This document shows, piece after piece, positions 9,281 through 17,837 of a stretch of 36,014 nt of DNA (positions are counted from its first letter, which is position 1; every line of letters starts with the position of its first letter). The DNA is taken from assembly GCA_021287185.1 (NCBI GenBank), contig JAJTAZ010000001.1, positions 1 through 36,014 of the forward strand, written 5' to 3'. The stretch comes from Burkholderiales bacterium (GTDB lineage Bacteria; Pseudomonadota; Gammaproteobacteria; Burkholderiales; Burkholderiaceae). The notes below the pieces were generated by a model. That model was given only the letters and a program-made list of their open reading frames with translations, ran no database searches and was not told the DNA's origin. The translations under genes and the position numbers were made by a program.

Positions 9281-9282
9281 AG

Positions 9283-9312
9283 TGTGAAAGGACGCATCAG
9301 CGTCCTTTCACA
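9283..9312. terminator. Hairpin between kpsS and dnaJ, probable bidirectional terminator
   Basis: The arms 9283-9295 (TGTGAAAGGACGC) and 9300-9312 are a perfect 13-base inverted repeat with the loop ATCA. It lies between the convergent 3' ends of kpsS and dnaJ. The downstream T tract is short on the plus strand (TTT) and better on the minus strand. Confidence 0.75.
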
Positions 9313-9338
9313 TTTAATAACAAATGGTCAAACAGTTA

Positions 9339-10466
9339 TTAGTTAAAAAATCCTTTGACCTTATCAAACCATCCCTGTGCTTTGGGATTGTGTTTGTCTC
9401 GATTGCTGTTTAGGCTCACTTCTAACTGTTCAATGAGTTGTTTTTGCTCTGCATTTAACTTGACGGGTACTTCAATTTCAACGTGCACATACAAATCGCC
9501 CACCGTTGAAGCCGAACGCACATGCGGCATGCCTTTGCCGCGCAGGCGGAAGCGTTGTCCTGTCTGCGTTCCTTCAGGAATATTCATGGTTGCTTTACCA
9601 TTCAAGGTGGGTACTTCAATCTCGCCACCCAGTGCCGCCTTGGTAAATGACAGTGGAATGGTGCAATGCAAATCGGTGCCATCGCGCTCAAACACGTTGT
9701 GGCGTTTGATATGAATCTCGACATACAAATCACCCGCAGGACCGCCGTTAATCCCTGGCTCCCCCTTGCCCGAGTTGCGAATGCGCATACCGTCCTCTAT
9801 CCCTGCTGGAATATTGACCTCAAGGGTTTTTTGCGTTTTGACCTTACCTTGCCCATGACATTTTTTACATGGATTGGGTATGTATTTGCCCGTGCCATGA
9901 CATTTCGGACAAGTCTGTTGAACTGAAAAAAAGCCTTGCGACATGCGCACTTGACCTTGACCCTGACACGTTGGGCAGGTCTCGGCCTTCGTACCCGCTT
10001 CGGCACCCGATCCGTGGCACGAGTCGCACTCATCCCAATTGGGCACGCGGATTTGCGTGACCTTGCCCTTGGCCGCATCTTCCAAGTCAATCTCCATGGT
10101 GTAACGCAAATCCGAGCCGCGATAAACCTGTGGGCCGCCGCGCTGTCGTCCACCCATGTTGCCAAATATGTCACCAAATATGTCACCAAAGGCATCACCG
10201 AACGGCTGCCCACCGCCAAAACCGCCACCACCCATATTGGGGTCTACACCTGCATGCCCATACTGGTCATAGGCGGCACGTTTTTGTGGGTCAGAAAGCA
10301 TTTCGTAGGCTTCTTTAACCTCTTTAAACTTTTCTTCGGCACTTGGGTTGTCTTGGTTGCGGTCAGGGTGGTATTTCATCGCCAGTTTGCGATAAGCCTT
10401 TTTAATCTCGTCCTCTGACGCATTGCGTGCCACGTCCAATACTTCGTAATAATCTCGTTTTGTCAT
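9339..10466 (-). CDS. dnaJ: Chaperone protein DnaJ
   Basis: The 375-residue protein has the full class I layout: J domain (1-70) with HPD in KYHPDRN, a Gly/Phe-rich segment (about 75-125, with a short GDIFGDIFG duplication), four CxxCxGxG zinc-finger repeats (about 145-215), and the C-terminal substrate-binding domain ending near 375. It stimulates DnaK ATPase and hands on unfolded clients. In many relatives dnaJ directly follows dnaK. Here the upstream gene is a divergent nitrobindin-like gene, so dnaJ is a stand-alone unit. A ribosome binding site before the ATG at 10466 is weak. Confidence 0.97.
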   Translation of the reverse strand: MTKRDYYEVLDVARNASEDEIKKAYRKLAMKYHPDRNQDNPSAEEKFKEVKEAYEMLSDPQKRAAYDQYGHAGVDPNMGGGGFGGGQPFGDAFGDIFGDIFGNMGGRQRGGPQVYRGSDLRYTMEIDLEDAAKGKVTQIRVPNWDECDSCHGSGAEAGTKAETCPTCQGQGQVRMSQGFFSVQQTCPKCHGTGKYIPNPCKKCHGQGKVKTQKTLEVNIPAGIEDGMRIRNSGKGEPGINGGPAGDLYVEIHIKRHNVFERDGTDLHCTIPLSFTKAALGGEIEVPTLNGKATMNIPEGTQTGQRFRLRGKGMPHVRSASTVGDLYVHVEIEVPVKLNAEQKQLIEQLEVSLNSNRDKHNPKAQGWFDKVKGFFN

Positions 10467-10650
10467 CTTTTAATAACTCTTGCTGTTGGTTAATGTTTGT
10501 CTGCAATTTTTTACAGACAGCATGATAGCCTAATGGTGGGGGCAAATCTGCGCATTGCAAGGGTTGATTTACGGATTATCGCCGAGATTTTGCGACAAAA
10601 GCCCTGCTTTCATGAGAAAATATGCGCAAGTCAACCACATGGAGCGAAGC

Positions 10651-11280
10651 ATGAGCGATTTCCCCAAAGATATTTATACCGAACCGCACGACATCGATGT
10701 CAATACTTTGAACAATTTAGGGCCGCTTGCCGCCATGGCTGGCATTTGGCAAGGCACGCGCGGCTTGGATGTCAAGCCCAAAGCCGAGGGCGCAAAAAAG
10801 CAAGTTTATGTCGAGCGCATTGAGTTACAGCCAATAGACCCCCAAACCAACGGCCCACAATTGTTATACGGCTTGCGTTATCACACCCACATCACCAAAC
10901 CCGATCAAGTCAAAACCTATCACGACCAAGTGGGTTACTGGCTATGGGAGCCTGCAACGGAGACAATCATGCATACGATTGCGATTCCACGCGGACAAAT
11001 TGTGATGGCGGTTGGACACGCGGCTGCCGATGCCACCGAATTTGAACTGGTGGCAACCAACACCGACGTGAGCTTCGGTATTCGCTCTGCGCCATTTTTG
11101 GAGCACGCGTTTAAAACCGTGGAATTTCGCATCAAAGTGACCATCAACAGCGATGGCACGTGGGCGTATGATGAAGACACCGTGATGTTGATTTCAGGAA
11201 TGGATGAGCCTTTCCACCACACCGATCGCAACGTTTTACATAAAATCGCCGAGCCCACGCCCAATCCGTTGGCACAGTGA
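10651..11280 (+). CDS. Nitrobindin-like heme-binding beta-barrel protein (DUF1794/FABP-like)
   Basis: The protein is about 209 residues. It begins MSDFPKDIYTEP and contains GIWQGTRG, the GxWxGxG-type motif of the nitrobindin/DUF1794 beta-barrel family. Alternating hydrophobic strands follow, with a C-terminal FHHTDRNVLHKI carrying the histidine region expected to coordinate heme. Relatives bind heme and react with NO or peroxynitrite. The physiological role here is unknown. The frame is open from 10555, but the ATG at 10651 is preceded by GGAG 6 bases upstream and was chosen. It is divergent from dnaJ. The following gene starts 28 bases downstream and is probably cotranscribed. Confidence 0.8.
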   Translation: MSDFPKDIYTEPHDIDVNTLNNLGPLAAMAGIWQGTRGLDVKPKAEGAKKQVYVERIELQPIDPQTNGPQLLYGLRYHTHITKPDQVKTYHDQVGYWLWEPATETIMHTIAIPRGQIVMAVGHAAADATEFELVATNTDVSFGIRSAPFLEHAFKTVEFRIKVTINSDGTWAYDEDTVMLISGMDEPFHHTDRNVLHKIAEPTPNPLAQ

Positions 11281-11308
11281 TTTGAATTTTTTATTTTAAA
11301 GGAACCCC

Positions 11309-11650
11309 ATGTCAACACCTCCAGCATGCCCCGTTTGCGGCATGGAAAACACTTATTTTGATGGCGAGCAGTGCGTTTGTCCTGATTGTGCGCACGAGTG
11401 GTCACTCACTGACACCGCCGAAGCAACCGAATCACAACGCGTGGTTAAGGACGCCAATGGCCAAGTTTTGCAAGATGGTGACACTGTCACAGTGATTAAA
11501 GACTTAAAAATCAAAGGCTCATCATCAGTGGTCAAAGTCGGTACCAAGGTCAAAAACATTCGTTTGGTGGATGGCGATCATGATATTGATTGCAAAATCG
11601 ATGGCATTGGACAAATGGGCTTAAAGTCTCAATTTGTCAAAAAAGCATGA
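11309..11650 (+). CDS. PhnA/YjdM family zinc-ribbon protein
   Basis: The 113-residue protein has an N-terminal zinc ribbon (C7, C10, C24, C27 in CPVCGMENT...CVCPDC) and the conserved C-terminal PhnA domain ([23 protein letters not shown]). Despite the historical name, PhnA/YjdM proteins have no confirmed role in alkylphosphonate breakdown. AAAGGA lies 8 bases before the ATG. It is followed directly by a strong hairpin terminator. Confidence 0.92.
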   Translation: MSTPPACPVCGMENTYFDGEQCVCPDCAHEWSLTDTAEATESQRVVKDANGQVLQDGDTVTVIKDLKIKGSSSVVKVGTKVKNIRLVDGDHDIDCKIDGIGQMGLKSQFVKKA

Positions 11651-11671
11651 GCGCACAACCCATGAAATCAC

Positions 11672-11698
11672 AAAAGCCCCTCAATTGAGGGGCTTTTT
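11672..11698. terminator. Bidirectional intrinsic terminator between phnA-like and OmpA-domain genes
   Basis: Positions 11672-11697 are a perfect 26-base palindrome. AAAAGCCCCTCAA is followed by its complement, ending in T5 on the plus strand, with an A/T tract giving U-rich ends in both directions. The flanking genes converge here. Confidence 0.9.
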
Positions 11699-11733
11699 AA
11701 TCAACAGCAGAATGATTGACGTAAACTGCTGCT

Positions 11734-12282
11734 TTATTTAGCCAAAACCACTTCCACACGACGGGCTTCTGCATTGTCGCCAGTACCTTTTGCATTCTCT
11801 GGCTTTTTCAATTCGATGCTATCAGCTGGCACACCCAAAGCAATCAAGGTATCGCGCACAGAGATGGCACGTTTCTTAGCCAACTCCTGATTGGAAGCCA
11901 AGTTGCCTGTACTGTCATGAAAACCCGAAATGACGGCTTTTTGACCTGTTTTAACGCCTTTGACCACTTCAGCCAATGCTTCGTTGGCACCTTTGGCCAA
12001 GTCTGATTTGCCCGACGCAAAATAGAATTTAACCACACCGTTTTCCACCACCACTTTCGCTTCGTCCGCAGCAATGGTTGCCGCGCCAACCGCTGCGGCT
12101 GTGGTTGCGCCAGCGGATGTTGCCACGGCTGCGGTTTCTGATTTCTGCGCATTCGCTGAGTCACTGCTACCAACGCCAACCCATGTACACAACGCCAAAA
12201 CCCCGACAACCACCGCAGTGATAATGCCACCCAAAACGATCAAAGCAAACTTTTGATCTTCGTCTTTGTTTTCGTAACTCAT
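11734..12282 (-). CDS. OmpA-domain inner-membrane-anchored envelope protein
   Basis: The protein is about 182 residues. The N-terminus is acidic and cytoplasmic (MSYENKDEDQK), followed by one membrane helix (FALIVLGGIITAVVVGVLAL), an Ala-rich periplasmic linker and a C-terminal OmpA-like peptidoglycan-binding domain. That domain begins VKFYFASGKSDLAKGA and includes SGFHDSTGNLASNQELAKKRA, the region of the NxxLSxxRA motif. Such proteins tie a membrane to peptidoglycan. A longer frame opens at 12318, but the ATG at 12282 has GGAG 5 bases upstream and gives a sensible topology. It is divergent from xseA. Confidence 0.88.
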   Translation of the reverse strand: MSYENKDEDQKFALIVLGGIITAVVVGVLALCTWVGVGSSDSANAQKSETAAVATSAGATTAAAVGAATIAADEAKVVVENGVVKFYFASGKSDLAKGANEALAEVVKGVKTGQKAVISGFHDSTGNLASNQELAKKRAISVRDTLIALGVPADSIELKKPENAKGTGDNAEARRVEVVLAK

Positions 12283-12440
12283 CTTCGCTCCACAAAAAAG
12301 TAAAAATTTCACCCACAATTATACGCGATTTATCCACAGCTTCAGTAAAATCTGCCGACTTTATTGACAAAGTTTGAATACGCCTTATTTGAGCAAGCGA
12401 ACTGGTACAATGCACCAACTGCTTGAATGCCACCCATATT

Positions 12441-13766
12441 ATGTCGTCCAATACCCTCAGTATTTCCGAACTCAATCAACGCATTGCCACACTTTTGGAG
12501 CGCAACGTGCCCTTGCTGTGGGTGCAAGGCGAGATTTCCAATCTCAAACAATACCCCAGCGGACATTGGTATTTTTCGCTCAAAGACGAAAATGCCCAAG
12601 TGCGCGCCGTGATGTTTCGCCAAAAAGCGGCTTTGCTCAAATGGCAACCGCGAGAAGGCGATGCCGTACAAGCCTATGTGGGTGTGGGTTTGTATGCTGC
12701 GCGAGGGGATTTTCAACTCACTGTTGAATCCATGCGTCCTGCTGGCTTGGGCACATTGTACGAACGCTTTATCAAACTCAAAGAGGATCTGGCAGAGCAA
12801 GGTTTATTTGACGCAGAGCACAAAAAATCCTTGCCCGCTTTTGCACGCACCATCGGCATCATCACCTCGCCACAAGCAGCCGCACTGCGTGATGTGGCAC
12901 ACACTGTGGCGCGCCGCGCACCCCACATTCAACTGTATATATACCCCACTTTGGTGCAGGGCGAGCAGGCTGCTGGACAAATTGCCGATGCAATTGCCTT
13001 GGCCAATCAGAACCCTGACTTAGACGCACTGCTCATCATTCGCGGCGGCGGTAGTTTAGAAGATTTATGGGCGTTCAATGAACCTGAAGTGGCGCACGCA
13101 ATATTCAATAGCCGACTGCCGACCATCAGTGGTGTGGGGCACGAAACCGACACCACAATTGCCGATTTTGTTGCTGATGTGCGCGCCGCCACACCCACCG
13201 CTGCGGCAGAACTCATCAGTTCACCCACGCACGCTGATTGGCATGACACATTGTCGAATCAAGCACGTAGCCTACATCGAGCCATAACCGACAAAATCAC
13301 ACAAGTTGAACAACATTTGGATCGGCTCACCACGCAATTGCTCACGCCCGCGCAACGATTGAACCAGCAAGCCATGCACCTGCAGCACTTGACACTGCGT
13401 TTACAAAACAGCATGTCCACACAAGTACAAAACAATCAACGCCGTTATGAATACCTTGCCCAAATCAGCCAACGCCTTCGCCCTGCGTTACCTCTATACA
13501 CGCAAGCTTTATCACACAAGCAGGTTCAATTGCACCAAACATATAACCGTTTGCTGAACACACATACACAGTCCCTTGAGAATAGAGTGCAACTTTTAAA
13601 CCAGCTCAATCCAGAAAACGTCTTAAACAGGGGCTTTGCGTACGTGCAAACACAAAACGGGGACATCGTTTATAATGCCAATGCACTGCGTGCAGGTGAT
13701 GTCATGACGATTCAATTGGCACGCGGACGCGTGATTGGCACAGTCAATCATACCGAAACAGAATAA
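12441..13766 (+). CDS. xseA: Exodeoxyribonuclease VII large subunit
   Basis: The protein is about 441 residues. The N-terminal OB-fold ([21 protein letters not shown]) precedes the XseA catalytic core, which includes [15 protein letters not shown], the [15 protein letters not shown] motif and [27 protein letters not shown] long coiled coil (about 270-380) and a C-terminal LNRGFAYV segment follow. With XseB it degrades single-stranded DNA to oligonucleotides. XseB is not in the window. A TTG opens the frame at 12423. I chose the ATG at 12441 because the family normally begins close to this point. It is followed 17 bases later by sodB, a pairing usual in Burkholderiales. Confidence 0.95.
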   Translation: MSSNTLSISELNQRIATLLERNVPLLWVQGEISNLKQYPSGHWYFSLKDENAQVRAVMFRQKAALLKWQPREGDAVQAYVGVGLYAARGDFQLTVESMRPAGLGTLYERFIKLKEDLAEQGLFDAEHKKSLPAFARTIGIITSPQAAALRDVAHTVARRAPHIQLYIYPTLVQGEQAAGQIADAIALANQNPDLDALLIIRGGGSLEDLWAFNEPEVAHAIFNSRLPTISGVGHETDTTIADFVADVRAATPTAAAELISSPTHADWHDTLSNQARSLHRAITDKITQVEQHLDRLTTQLLTPAQRLNQQAMHLQHLTLRLQNSMSTQVQNNQRRYEYLAQISQRLRPALPLYTQALSHKQVQLHQTYNRLLNTHTQSLENRVQLLNQLNPENVLNRGFAYVQTQNGDIVYNANALRAGDVMTIQLARGRVIGTVNHTETE

Positions 13767-13783
13767 AACCGAGAGGACAAAAA

Positions 13784-14365
13784 ATGGAACATACTTTACC
13801 TACTTTACCTTATGCGATGGATGCACTCGCACCCCATATTTCAGCAGAAACGTTGGAGTTTCACTATGGCAAACACCACAAAACGTATGTGGACAACCTG
13901 AACAACCTCGTCAAGGGCACAGAGTTTGAAAACGCCTCCCTCGAAGAAATCGTGAAAAAATCTTCGGGCGGTATTTTTAACAACGCCGCTCAAGTTTGGA
14001 ACCACACGTTCTATTGGAATGGTCTTGCGCCCAATGCTGGCGGCGCACCCACGGGCGCATTGGCGGATGCGATTAACGCAAAATGGGGCTCATTTGACGC
14101 GTTTAAAGAAGCTTTCACAAAATGCGCGGTGACGACTTTTGGTTCTGGTTGGGCTTGGTTGGTGAAAACCCCCGCTGGCGAGTTGGACTTGGTATCGACT
14201 TCAAATGCAGCGACACCTTTGACCACTGACAACAAAGCGTTGTTGACCTGCGACGTGTGGGAACACGCATACTATGTGGACTACCGCAATGCTCGCCCCA
14301 AATACGTTGAAAGTTTTTGGAATTTGGTCAACTGGGACTTCGTGGCGAAAAACTTTGCTGCATAA
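13784..14365 (+). CDS. sodB: Superoxide dismutase, iron type
   Basis: The 193-residue protein has the full Fe/Mn SOD fold. H27 ([12 protein letters not shown]), the second His in [11 protein letters not shown], and [13 protein letters not shown] carry the metal ligands. [11 protein letters not shown] and GSGWAWLV are closer to the Fe-type pattern, so SodB is the likeliest form, though metal use is inferred. It disproportionates superoxide in the cytoplasm. GAGAGGA precedes the ATG. It lies 17 bases after xseA and ends in its own terminator. Confidence 0.96.
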   Translation: MEHTLPTLPYAMDALAPHISAETLEFHYGKHHKTYVDNLNNLVKGTEFENASLEEIVKKSSGGIFNNAAQVWNHTFYWNGLAPNAGGAPTGALADAINAKWGSFDAFKEAFTKCAVTTFGSGWAWLVKTPAGELDLVSTSNAATPLTTDNKALLTCDVWEHAYYVDYRNARPKYVESFWNLVNWDFVAKNFAA

Positions 14366-14405
14366 GCGTTTGCTTGTGTCAGTTTAAAGTTTTGAGTATC
14401 TATCT

Positions 14406-14433
14406 AAAAGCCACGCAGTTGCGTGGCTTTTTC
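14406..14433 (+). terminator. Intrinsic terminator of xseA-sodB
   Basis: AAAAGCCACGC (14406-14416) pairs with GCGTGGCTTTT (14421-14431) across the loop AGTT and is followed by a T tract. It lies 40 bases after the sodB stop. Confidence 0.9.
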
Positions 14434-14489
14434 GTGCACTGCGTTTGTGCAACACTCACCATTCTATGTAAAGACATGTGATTAATTCT

Positions 14490-14498
14490 TGCTATAAT
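14490..14498 (+). promoter_or_regulatory. Extended -10 promoter upstream of the mucD-like gene
   Basis: TGCTATAAT combines a consensus TATAAT (14493-14498) with the TG of an extended -10. No good -35 is visible. It gives a leader of about 50 bases before the ATG at 14557. No sigma-E-like promoter was recognised here. Confidence 0.5.
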
Positions 14499-14556
14499 AA
14501 ACGACCAACATAAACACAAACATTGGCAATCAAACCCACCGCAATCACTACACACC

Positions 14557-15918
14557 ATGTCACTCAAACGAAATCGCACCATTGAACGTTGTTTTACCCT
14601 CACTTGGATGCTCTGTGGGCTGATGGGCTTTGCAAATTTAGCGCACGCGGTGGTCAACGTCAATCAATTGGTCAACGACAGTGCGCCCGCCATCGTTCAG
14701 GTGCAAGGAATTCAATGGGTTAAAATTAAAATTCCCGAACAATACAAAAACATCACCGATGACCCTGTGTATCGTTCACTCTCATCGATTTTGCTGGACA
14801 ATCAAGCAGTTAACAGCACCGATGCTGCGCCTGTGATTAAAAAACGCATCAGCGGCAGCGGCTTTATCATTGGTAGCAATGGACAAATCGCAACCAACTA
14901 CCAGTGGGTTAAGGATGCGCACGAGGTGTTGGTGATTTTAGCCGATGCGCGTCAATTTAAAGCCAACATCACACGCAGTGATCCAAAAAATGATGTGGCG
15001 TTGTTGCGTATCCGCGCCAACAATCTGCCCGTACTCAGTTTGGCACAACAGGTCGAAGAGGGCGAGGGCGTGATTGCGATTGGTGCCAAAAAACGTGGCG
15101 TATCGGTTGGGGTCATCGTCAGCACTCCCACACAAACACCCAGTGTCGGCTTGGTCAGCGATGTCAATGTCTCAGCCGAAAACAGCGGTGGACCACTACT
15201 GAATGTATATGGTCAGGTATTGGGGGTCAATTCCACACGGATGAGAACTGCTCTGAATTTATCTCGCCACCCGATGCTCGGCACACTCACATCGGATGGT
15301 TTTGACGCACATTCAGCAACCTTTAATTCCATGTCCTACATCGGATTCTCAGCCACAGACATGAATAAATCTCAGGATGTGGCACTTGGCTTGCCCAACG
15401 CTTCGGGAGCGATGGTATTGCAAGTGCGGCCTGGCAGCATGGCTGCAAAAGCGGGCTTACTCAAAAACGATGTCATCGTGTCTCTTGAGTCGCAAAGCGT
15501 GATCGGTGCGATGGATTTGAGTGCTTTACCAGATTTTTTGCGCCAAGATGATCAAGCACGACTGATGGTTTTTCGCGGTGGTGAAAAAATTGAGTTGCAG
15601 TTGGTGAATCCAAAACCGAAATCAGCCATTGCATCGTGGTCGTGGCGCAAACTGGGTTTGCGTGTTCGAGCCTTATCCATCGCCCAAAAAAATGCCGCAG
15701 ACATCAGCAGTGGTGTATTGGTGACTGAAGTTCGGGACGATGGTCTGAACAGTGAAATACAAGCAGGCGATTGGATTATCCATGTCAATCAAACTCCGCT
15801 GACCAGCGTTGCGCAATTGAATCAAATTGCCCAAAATTTAAACGATGGTGACTCGGTGGTACTCTACATTATCCGTGGCAATGCACCGCAATTTATCAGC
15901 ATCACCGCACATGAATAA
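14557..15918 (+). CDS. MucD/HtrA-family periplasmic serine protease homologue lacking the catalytic histidine
   Basis: The 453-residue protein has a signal peptide (cleavage near NLAHA at 27-31), a trypsin-like domain (about 35-230) and two PDZ domains (about 270-350 and 375-453), the HtrA/DegP layout. Asp146 (SDPKNDVALL) and Ser210 (ENSGGPL) of the triad are present. The catalytic His position, normally TNxHV, reads TNYQWV with Gln116 (codon CAG at 14902-14904). The oxyanion loop also reads AENSGG, not the usual PGNSGG, and the stretch before it is short compared with DegP. It is therefore probably not a conventional protease and may act as a chaperone or peptide-binding PDZ protein. It overlaps by 8 bases the following thioredoxin-fold gene, the order seen for mucD in Burkholderiales rpoE-mucD-lepA loci. 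No ribosome binding site is obvious. Confidence 0.9.
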   Translation: MSLKRNRTIERCFTLTWMLCGLMGFANLAHAVVNVNQLVNDSAPAIVQVQGIQWVKIKIPEQYKNITDDPVYRSLSSILLDNQAVNSTDAAPVIKKRISGSGFIIGSNGQIATNYQWVKDAHEVLVILADARQFKANITRSDPKNDVALLRIRANNLPVLSLAQQVEEGEGVIAIGAKKRGVSVGVIVSTPTQTPSVGLVSDVNVSAENSGGPLLNVYGQVLGVNSTRMRTALNLSRHPMLGTLTSDGFDAHSATFNSMSYIGFSATDMNKSQDVALGLPNASGAMVLQVRPGSMAAKAGLLKNDVIVSLESQSVIGAMDLSALPDFLRQDDQARLMVFRGGEKIELQLVNPKPKSAIASWSWRKLGLRVRALSIAQKNAADISSGVLVTEVRDDGLNSEIQAGDWIIHVNQTPLTSVAQLNQIAQNLNDGDSVVLYIIRGNAPQFISITAHE

Positions 15919-16174
15919 ACCCATTTTCTACCTATACGGGCGTGAAAATTGTCACCTGTGTCATGATATGTGGGCGGATGTGCGTGTGTACTGTGCCCAA
16001 AACCAAAAGGACATTGACTTGGTTTGGGTGGATATTGACGAAGAGTGTTCTGAATACGCAACGCAATACGCCATGCGGATTCCTGTTTTGACCACAGCCG
16101 CACACATCGTGGTGTGCGAAGGTCGATTGAATACATCTTCGCTGGCTCAAGCATTCAAATCATCTGACAGGTGA
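15911..16174 (+). CDS. Glutaredoxin-family thioredoxin-fold protein
   Basis: The 87-residue protein begins with a beta strand, then GRENCHLCHDM carrying a CxxC redox motif, and has the cis-proline segment RIPVLTT, as in glutaredoxin-like DUF836 proteins. Its redox partner is unknown. The ATG at 15911 overlaps the end of the mucD-like gene by 8 bases (ATGAATAA), so the genes are cotranslated. In other Burkholderiales a glutaredoxin-like gene sits between mucD and lepA, which supports the pairing. Here lepA does not follow. Confidence 0.85.
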   Translation: MNKPIFYLYGRENCHLCHDMWADVRVYCAQNQKDIDLVWVDIDEECSEYATQYAMRIPVLTTAAHIVVCEGRLNTSSLAQAFKSSDR

Positions 16175-16264
16175 CCTCTTTCTGTGGTTTAGCAAGGTGC
16201 TTAACGGCTTTTTTGGTAAAATACGTCCGATTAAATACCAAACCTATTCCGACCCACCACATTC

Positions 16265-16849
16265 ATGACTCGAACCCACATCAACACCCCGAAAAAACGC
16301 ACACAGTGGTTGCTCATGGCTATTTTATTGTTAGCCACCCTATTTGTATTGTGGCCCGTGTTGCGTGAATTGGGTTATCGCTCTGGTGATGATGCAGTGG
16401 CGTTGCGCGTGTATGATTGGCGTGATGAATTAAAATTAGAGGCATTGGAGCAAGAGTACAAACTCCCCAAAGGATTGCTTTCTGCTGTCATGCACCAAGA
16501 ATCCGCAGGAGATCCGCAGGCTCAAAGCCATGCGGGTGCGAAAGGTTTGTTTCAATTCATGCGCCCGACCGCGAAGGACATGGGCTTGAACGACCGCAGT
16601 CACCCGCAAGACTCAGCCGTTGCTGCTGCAAAGTATTTGGGGCAGTTATACATTCGTTATGATAAGAATTTAGAATTAACGCTCGCGGCATACAACTGGG
16701 GTTTGGGAAATGTTGACCAATACGTCAAGCCCAAAAAAGACAATGCAGAAAGCAATTACTCGAAATTTCGCTTGAGCAAAATGCCCGATGAGACACAGGA
16801 CTACATTGCACGAATCAAAATGTTGCGCACCACTTACTATTTGCGTTAA
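16265..16849 (+). CDS. Membrane-anchored lytic transglycosylase (SLT domain)
   Basis: The 194-residue protein has a short basic N-terminus, one membrane or signal helix (about 14-33) and a C-terminal goose-type lysozyme/SLT domain. Catalytic Glu79 lies in AVMHQESAGDPQA. GAKGLFQFMRPTAKDMG and AAYNWGLGNVDQY are the other family motifs. Such enzymes cleave the MurNAc-GlcNAc bond of peptidoglycan to give 1,6-anhydro products. With no lipobox visible, an inner-membrane anchor facing the periplasm is likely. It lies 90 bases after the glutaredoxin-like gene, with a TAAAAT at 16217-16222 as a possible -10. Confidence 0.88.
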   Translation: MTRTHINTPKKRTQWLLMAILLLATLFVLWPVLRELGYRSGDDAVALRVYDWRDELKLEALEQEYKLPKGLLSAVMHQESAGDPQAQSHAGAKGLFQFMRPTAKDMGLNDRSHPQDSAVAAAKYLGQLYIRYDKNLELTLAAYNWGLGNVDQYVKPKKDNAESNYSKFRLSKMPDETQDYIARIKMLRTTYYLR

Positions 16850-16879
16850 ACACATCAACGCGTGACCCGCTTCAAATGA

Positions 16880-17806
16880 TTAAGCGCAATGAATTGCTCG
16901 CACCACCAACTCAAACCCTGCTTCGCCATTGACGCTCAACGATGCTGGTTGTCCAACGGGTAAAGTGACTTTTTCACGCACATGACCATAGGGCAACCCA
17001 GTTAAAATCGGCACATCACAGCGCGAACGGAAATGTTCAACCATCGCACCAAAATCATAACCCGCATCCGAATCATACAACTGAAAACCGTTGAATTGCC
17101 CCAGCAATATCGCGGATTGTTTCTCTAAGATGCCTGCATCACGCAGTTGATAAAGGTTACGCTCAATGCGATAGGGATGCTCGTTGATGTCTTCTAAGAA
17201 CAAAATGCCGCCTTCAATTTTCGGTAAATACGGCGTACCAATCAATTGATTGACCATGGTCAAATTACCACCCCACAAAGTCTGATTGACATTGAAAGTG
17301 TATGGCTGCGCAATTTTAACGGATATGGTGTCTTCACCTTGGTTGAGTAAATTCCAAAAATGCGACAGCATGAATGGCGATGGCGTGTCCGCGCCAAAAT
17401 CGTAACTCATCATCGGACCGTTGTACGAAGGCATACCTACCTGTGCCAGATAAGCCAAGTTAAATGCCGTAAAGTCGCTGTGACCGATGAAGCACAATTT
17501 GGCTTTGGCAATTGCTTGGTAATCAATCCGATCAAGTAAGCGCGACAAACCATAACCACCGCGCAACGCCATTACCAAATCAGGGCGCTTGGATTGGACT
17601 TCTTCAGACAAGTTGACAAAGCGTGCAAGACCATTGATTTCATTCAACCGCTCCTCATCCGTCCCTGCAAAGCGTTGCATTTGGCGCAAGGCGCAGGCCT
17701 GGCCTGTGACGCGCCAACCTTGACGGGTGAAATAGTCCACACCGCGCGCCACAGCATTGCGGTCGTGCGGATTACCTGATGGAGCGATGAGTTGAAGCAC
17801 TGGCAT
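16880..17806 (-). CDS. ldcA: LD-carboxypeptidase, S66 family (muramoyltetrapeptide carboxypeptidase)
   Basis: The 308-residue protein has the S66 motifs: nucleophile Ser110 in FIGHSD, the preceding ALRGGYG, the catalytic Glu region GGILFLEDINEHPYRIER and the His region GLPYGHVREK. LdcA removes the terminal D-Ala from muramoyl tetrapeptide during cytoplasmic cell-wall recycling. No signal peptide is seen. GGAG lies 5 bases before the ATG, fixing the start. The 3' end faces the lytic transglycosylase gene, whose products enter the same recycling pathway, although the two genes converge. Confidence 0.93.
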   Translation of the reverse strand: MPVLQLIAPSGNPHDRNAVARGVDYFTRQGWRVTGQACALRQMQRFAGTDEERLNEINGLARFVNLSEEVQSKRPDLVMALRGGYGLSRLLDRIDYQAIAKAKLCFIGHSDFTAFNLAYLAQVGMPSYNGPMMSYDFGADTPSPFMLSHFWNLLNQGEDTISVKIAQPYTFNVNQTLWGGNLTMVNQLIGTPYLPKIEGGILFLEDINEHPYRIERNLYQLRDAGILEKQSAILLGQFNGFQLYDSDAGYDFGAMVEHFRSRCDVPILTGLPYGHVREKVTLPVGQPASLSVNGEAGFELVVRAIHCA

Positions 17807-17837
17807 GATGTCTCCTGCTGTCTATAATTAACTTATT

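Noticed and set aside
9936-10418. 160-codon open frame on the plus strand
   Set aside because: Antisense of the dnaJ J-domain and zinc-finger region. It reflects dnaJ codon pattern, not a gene.
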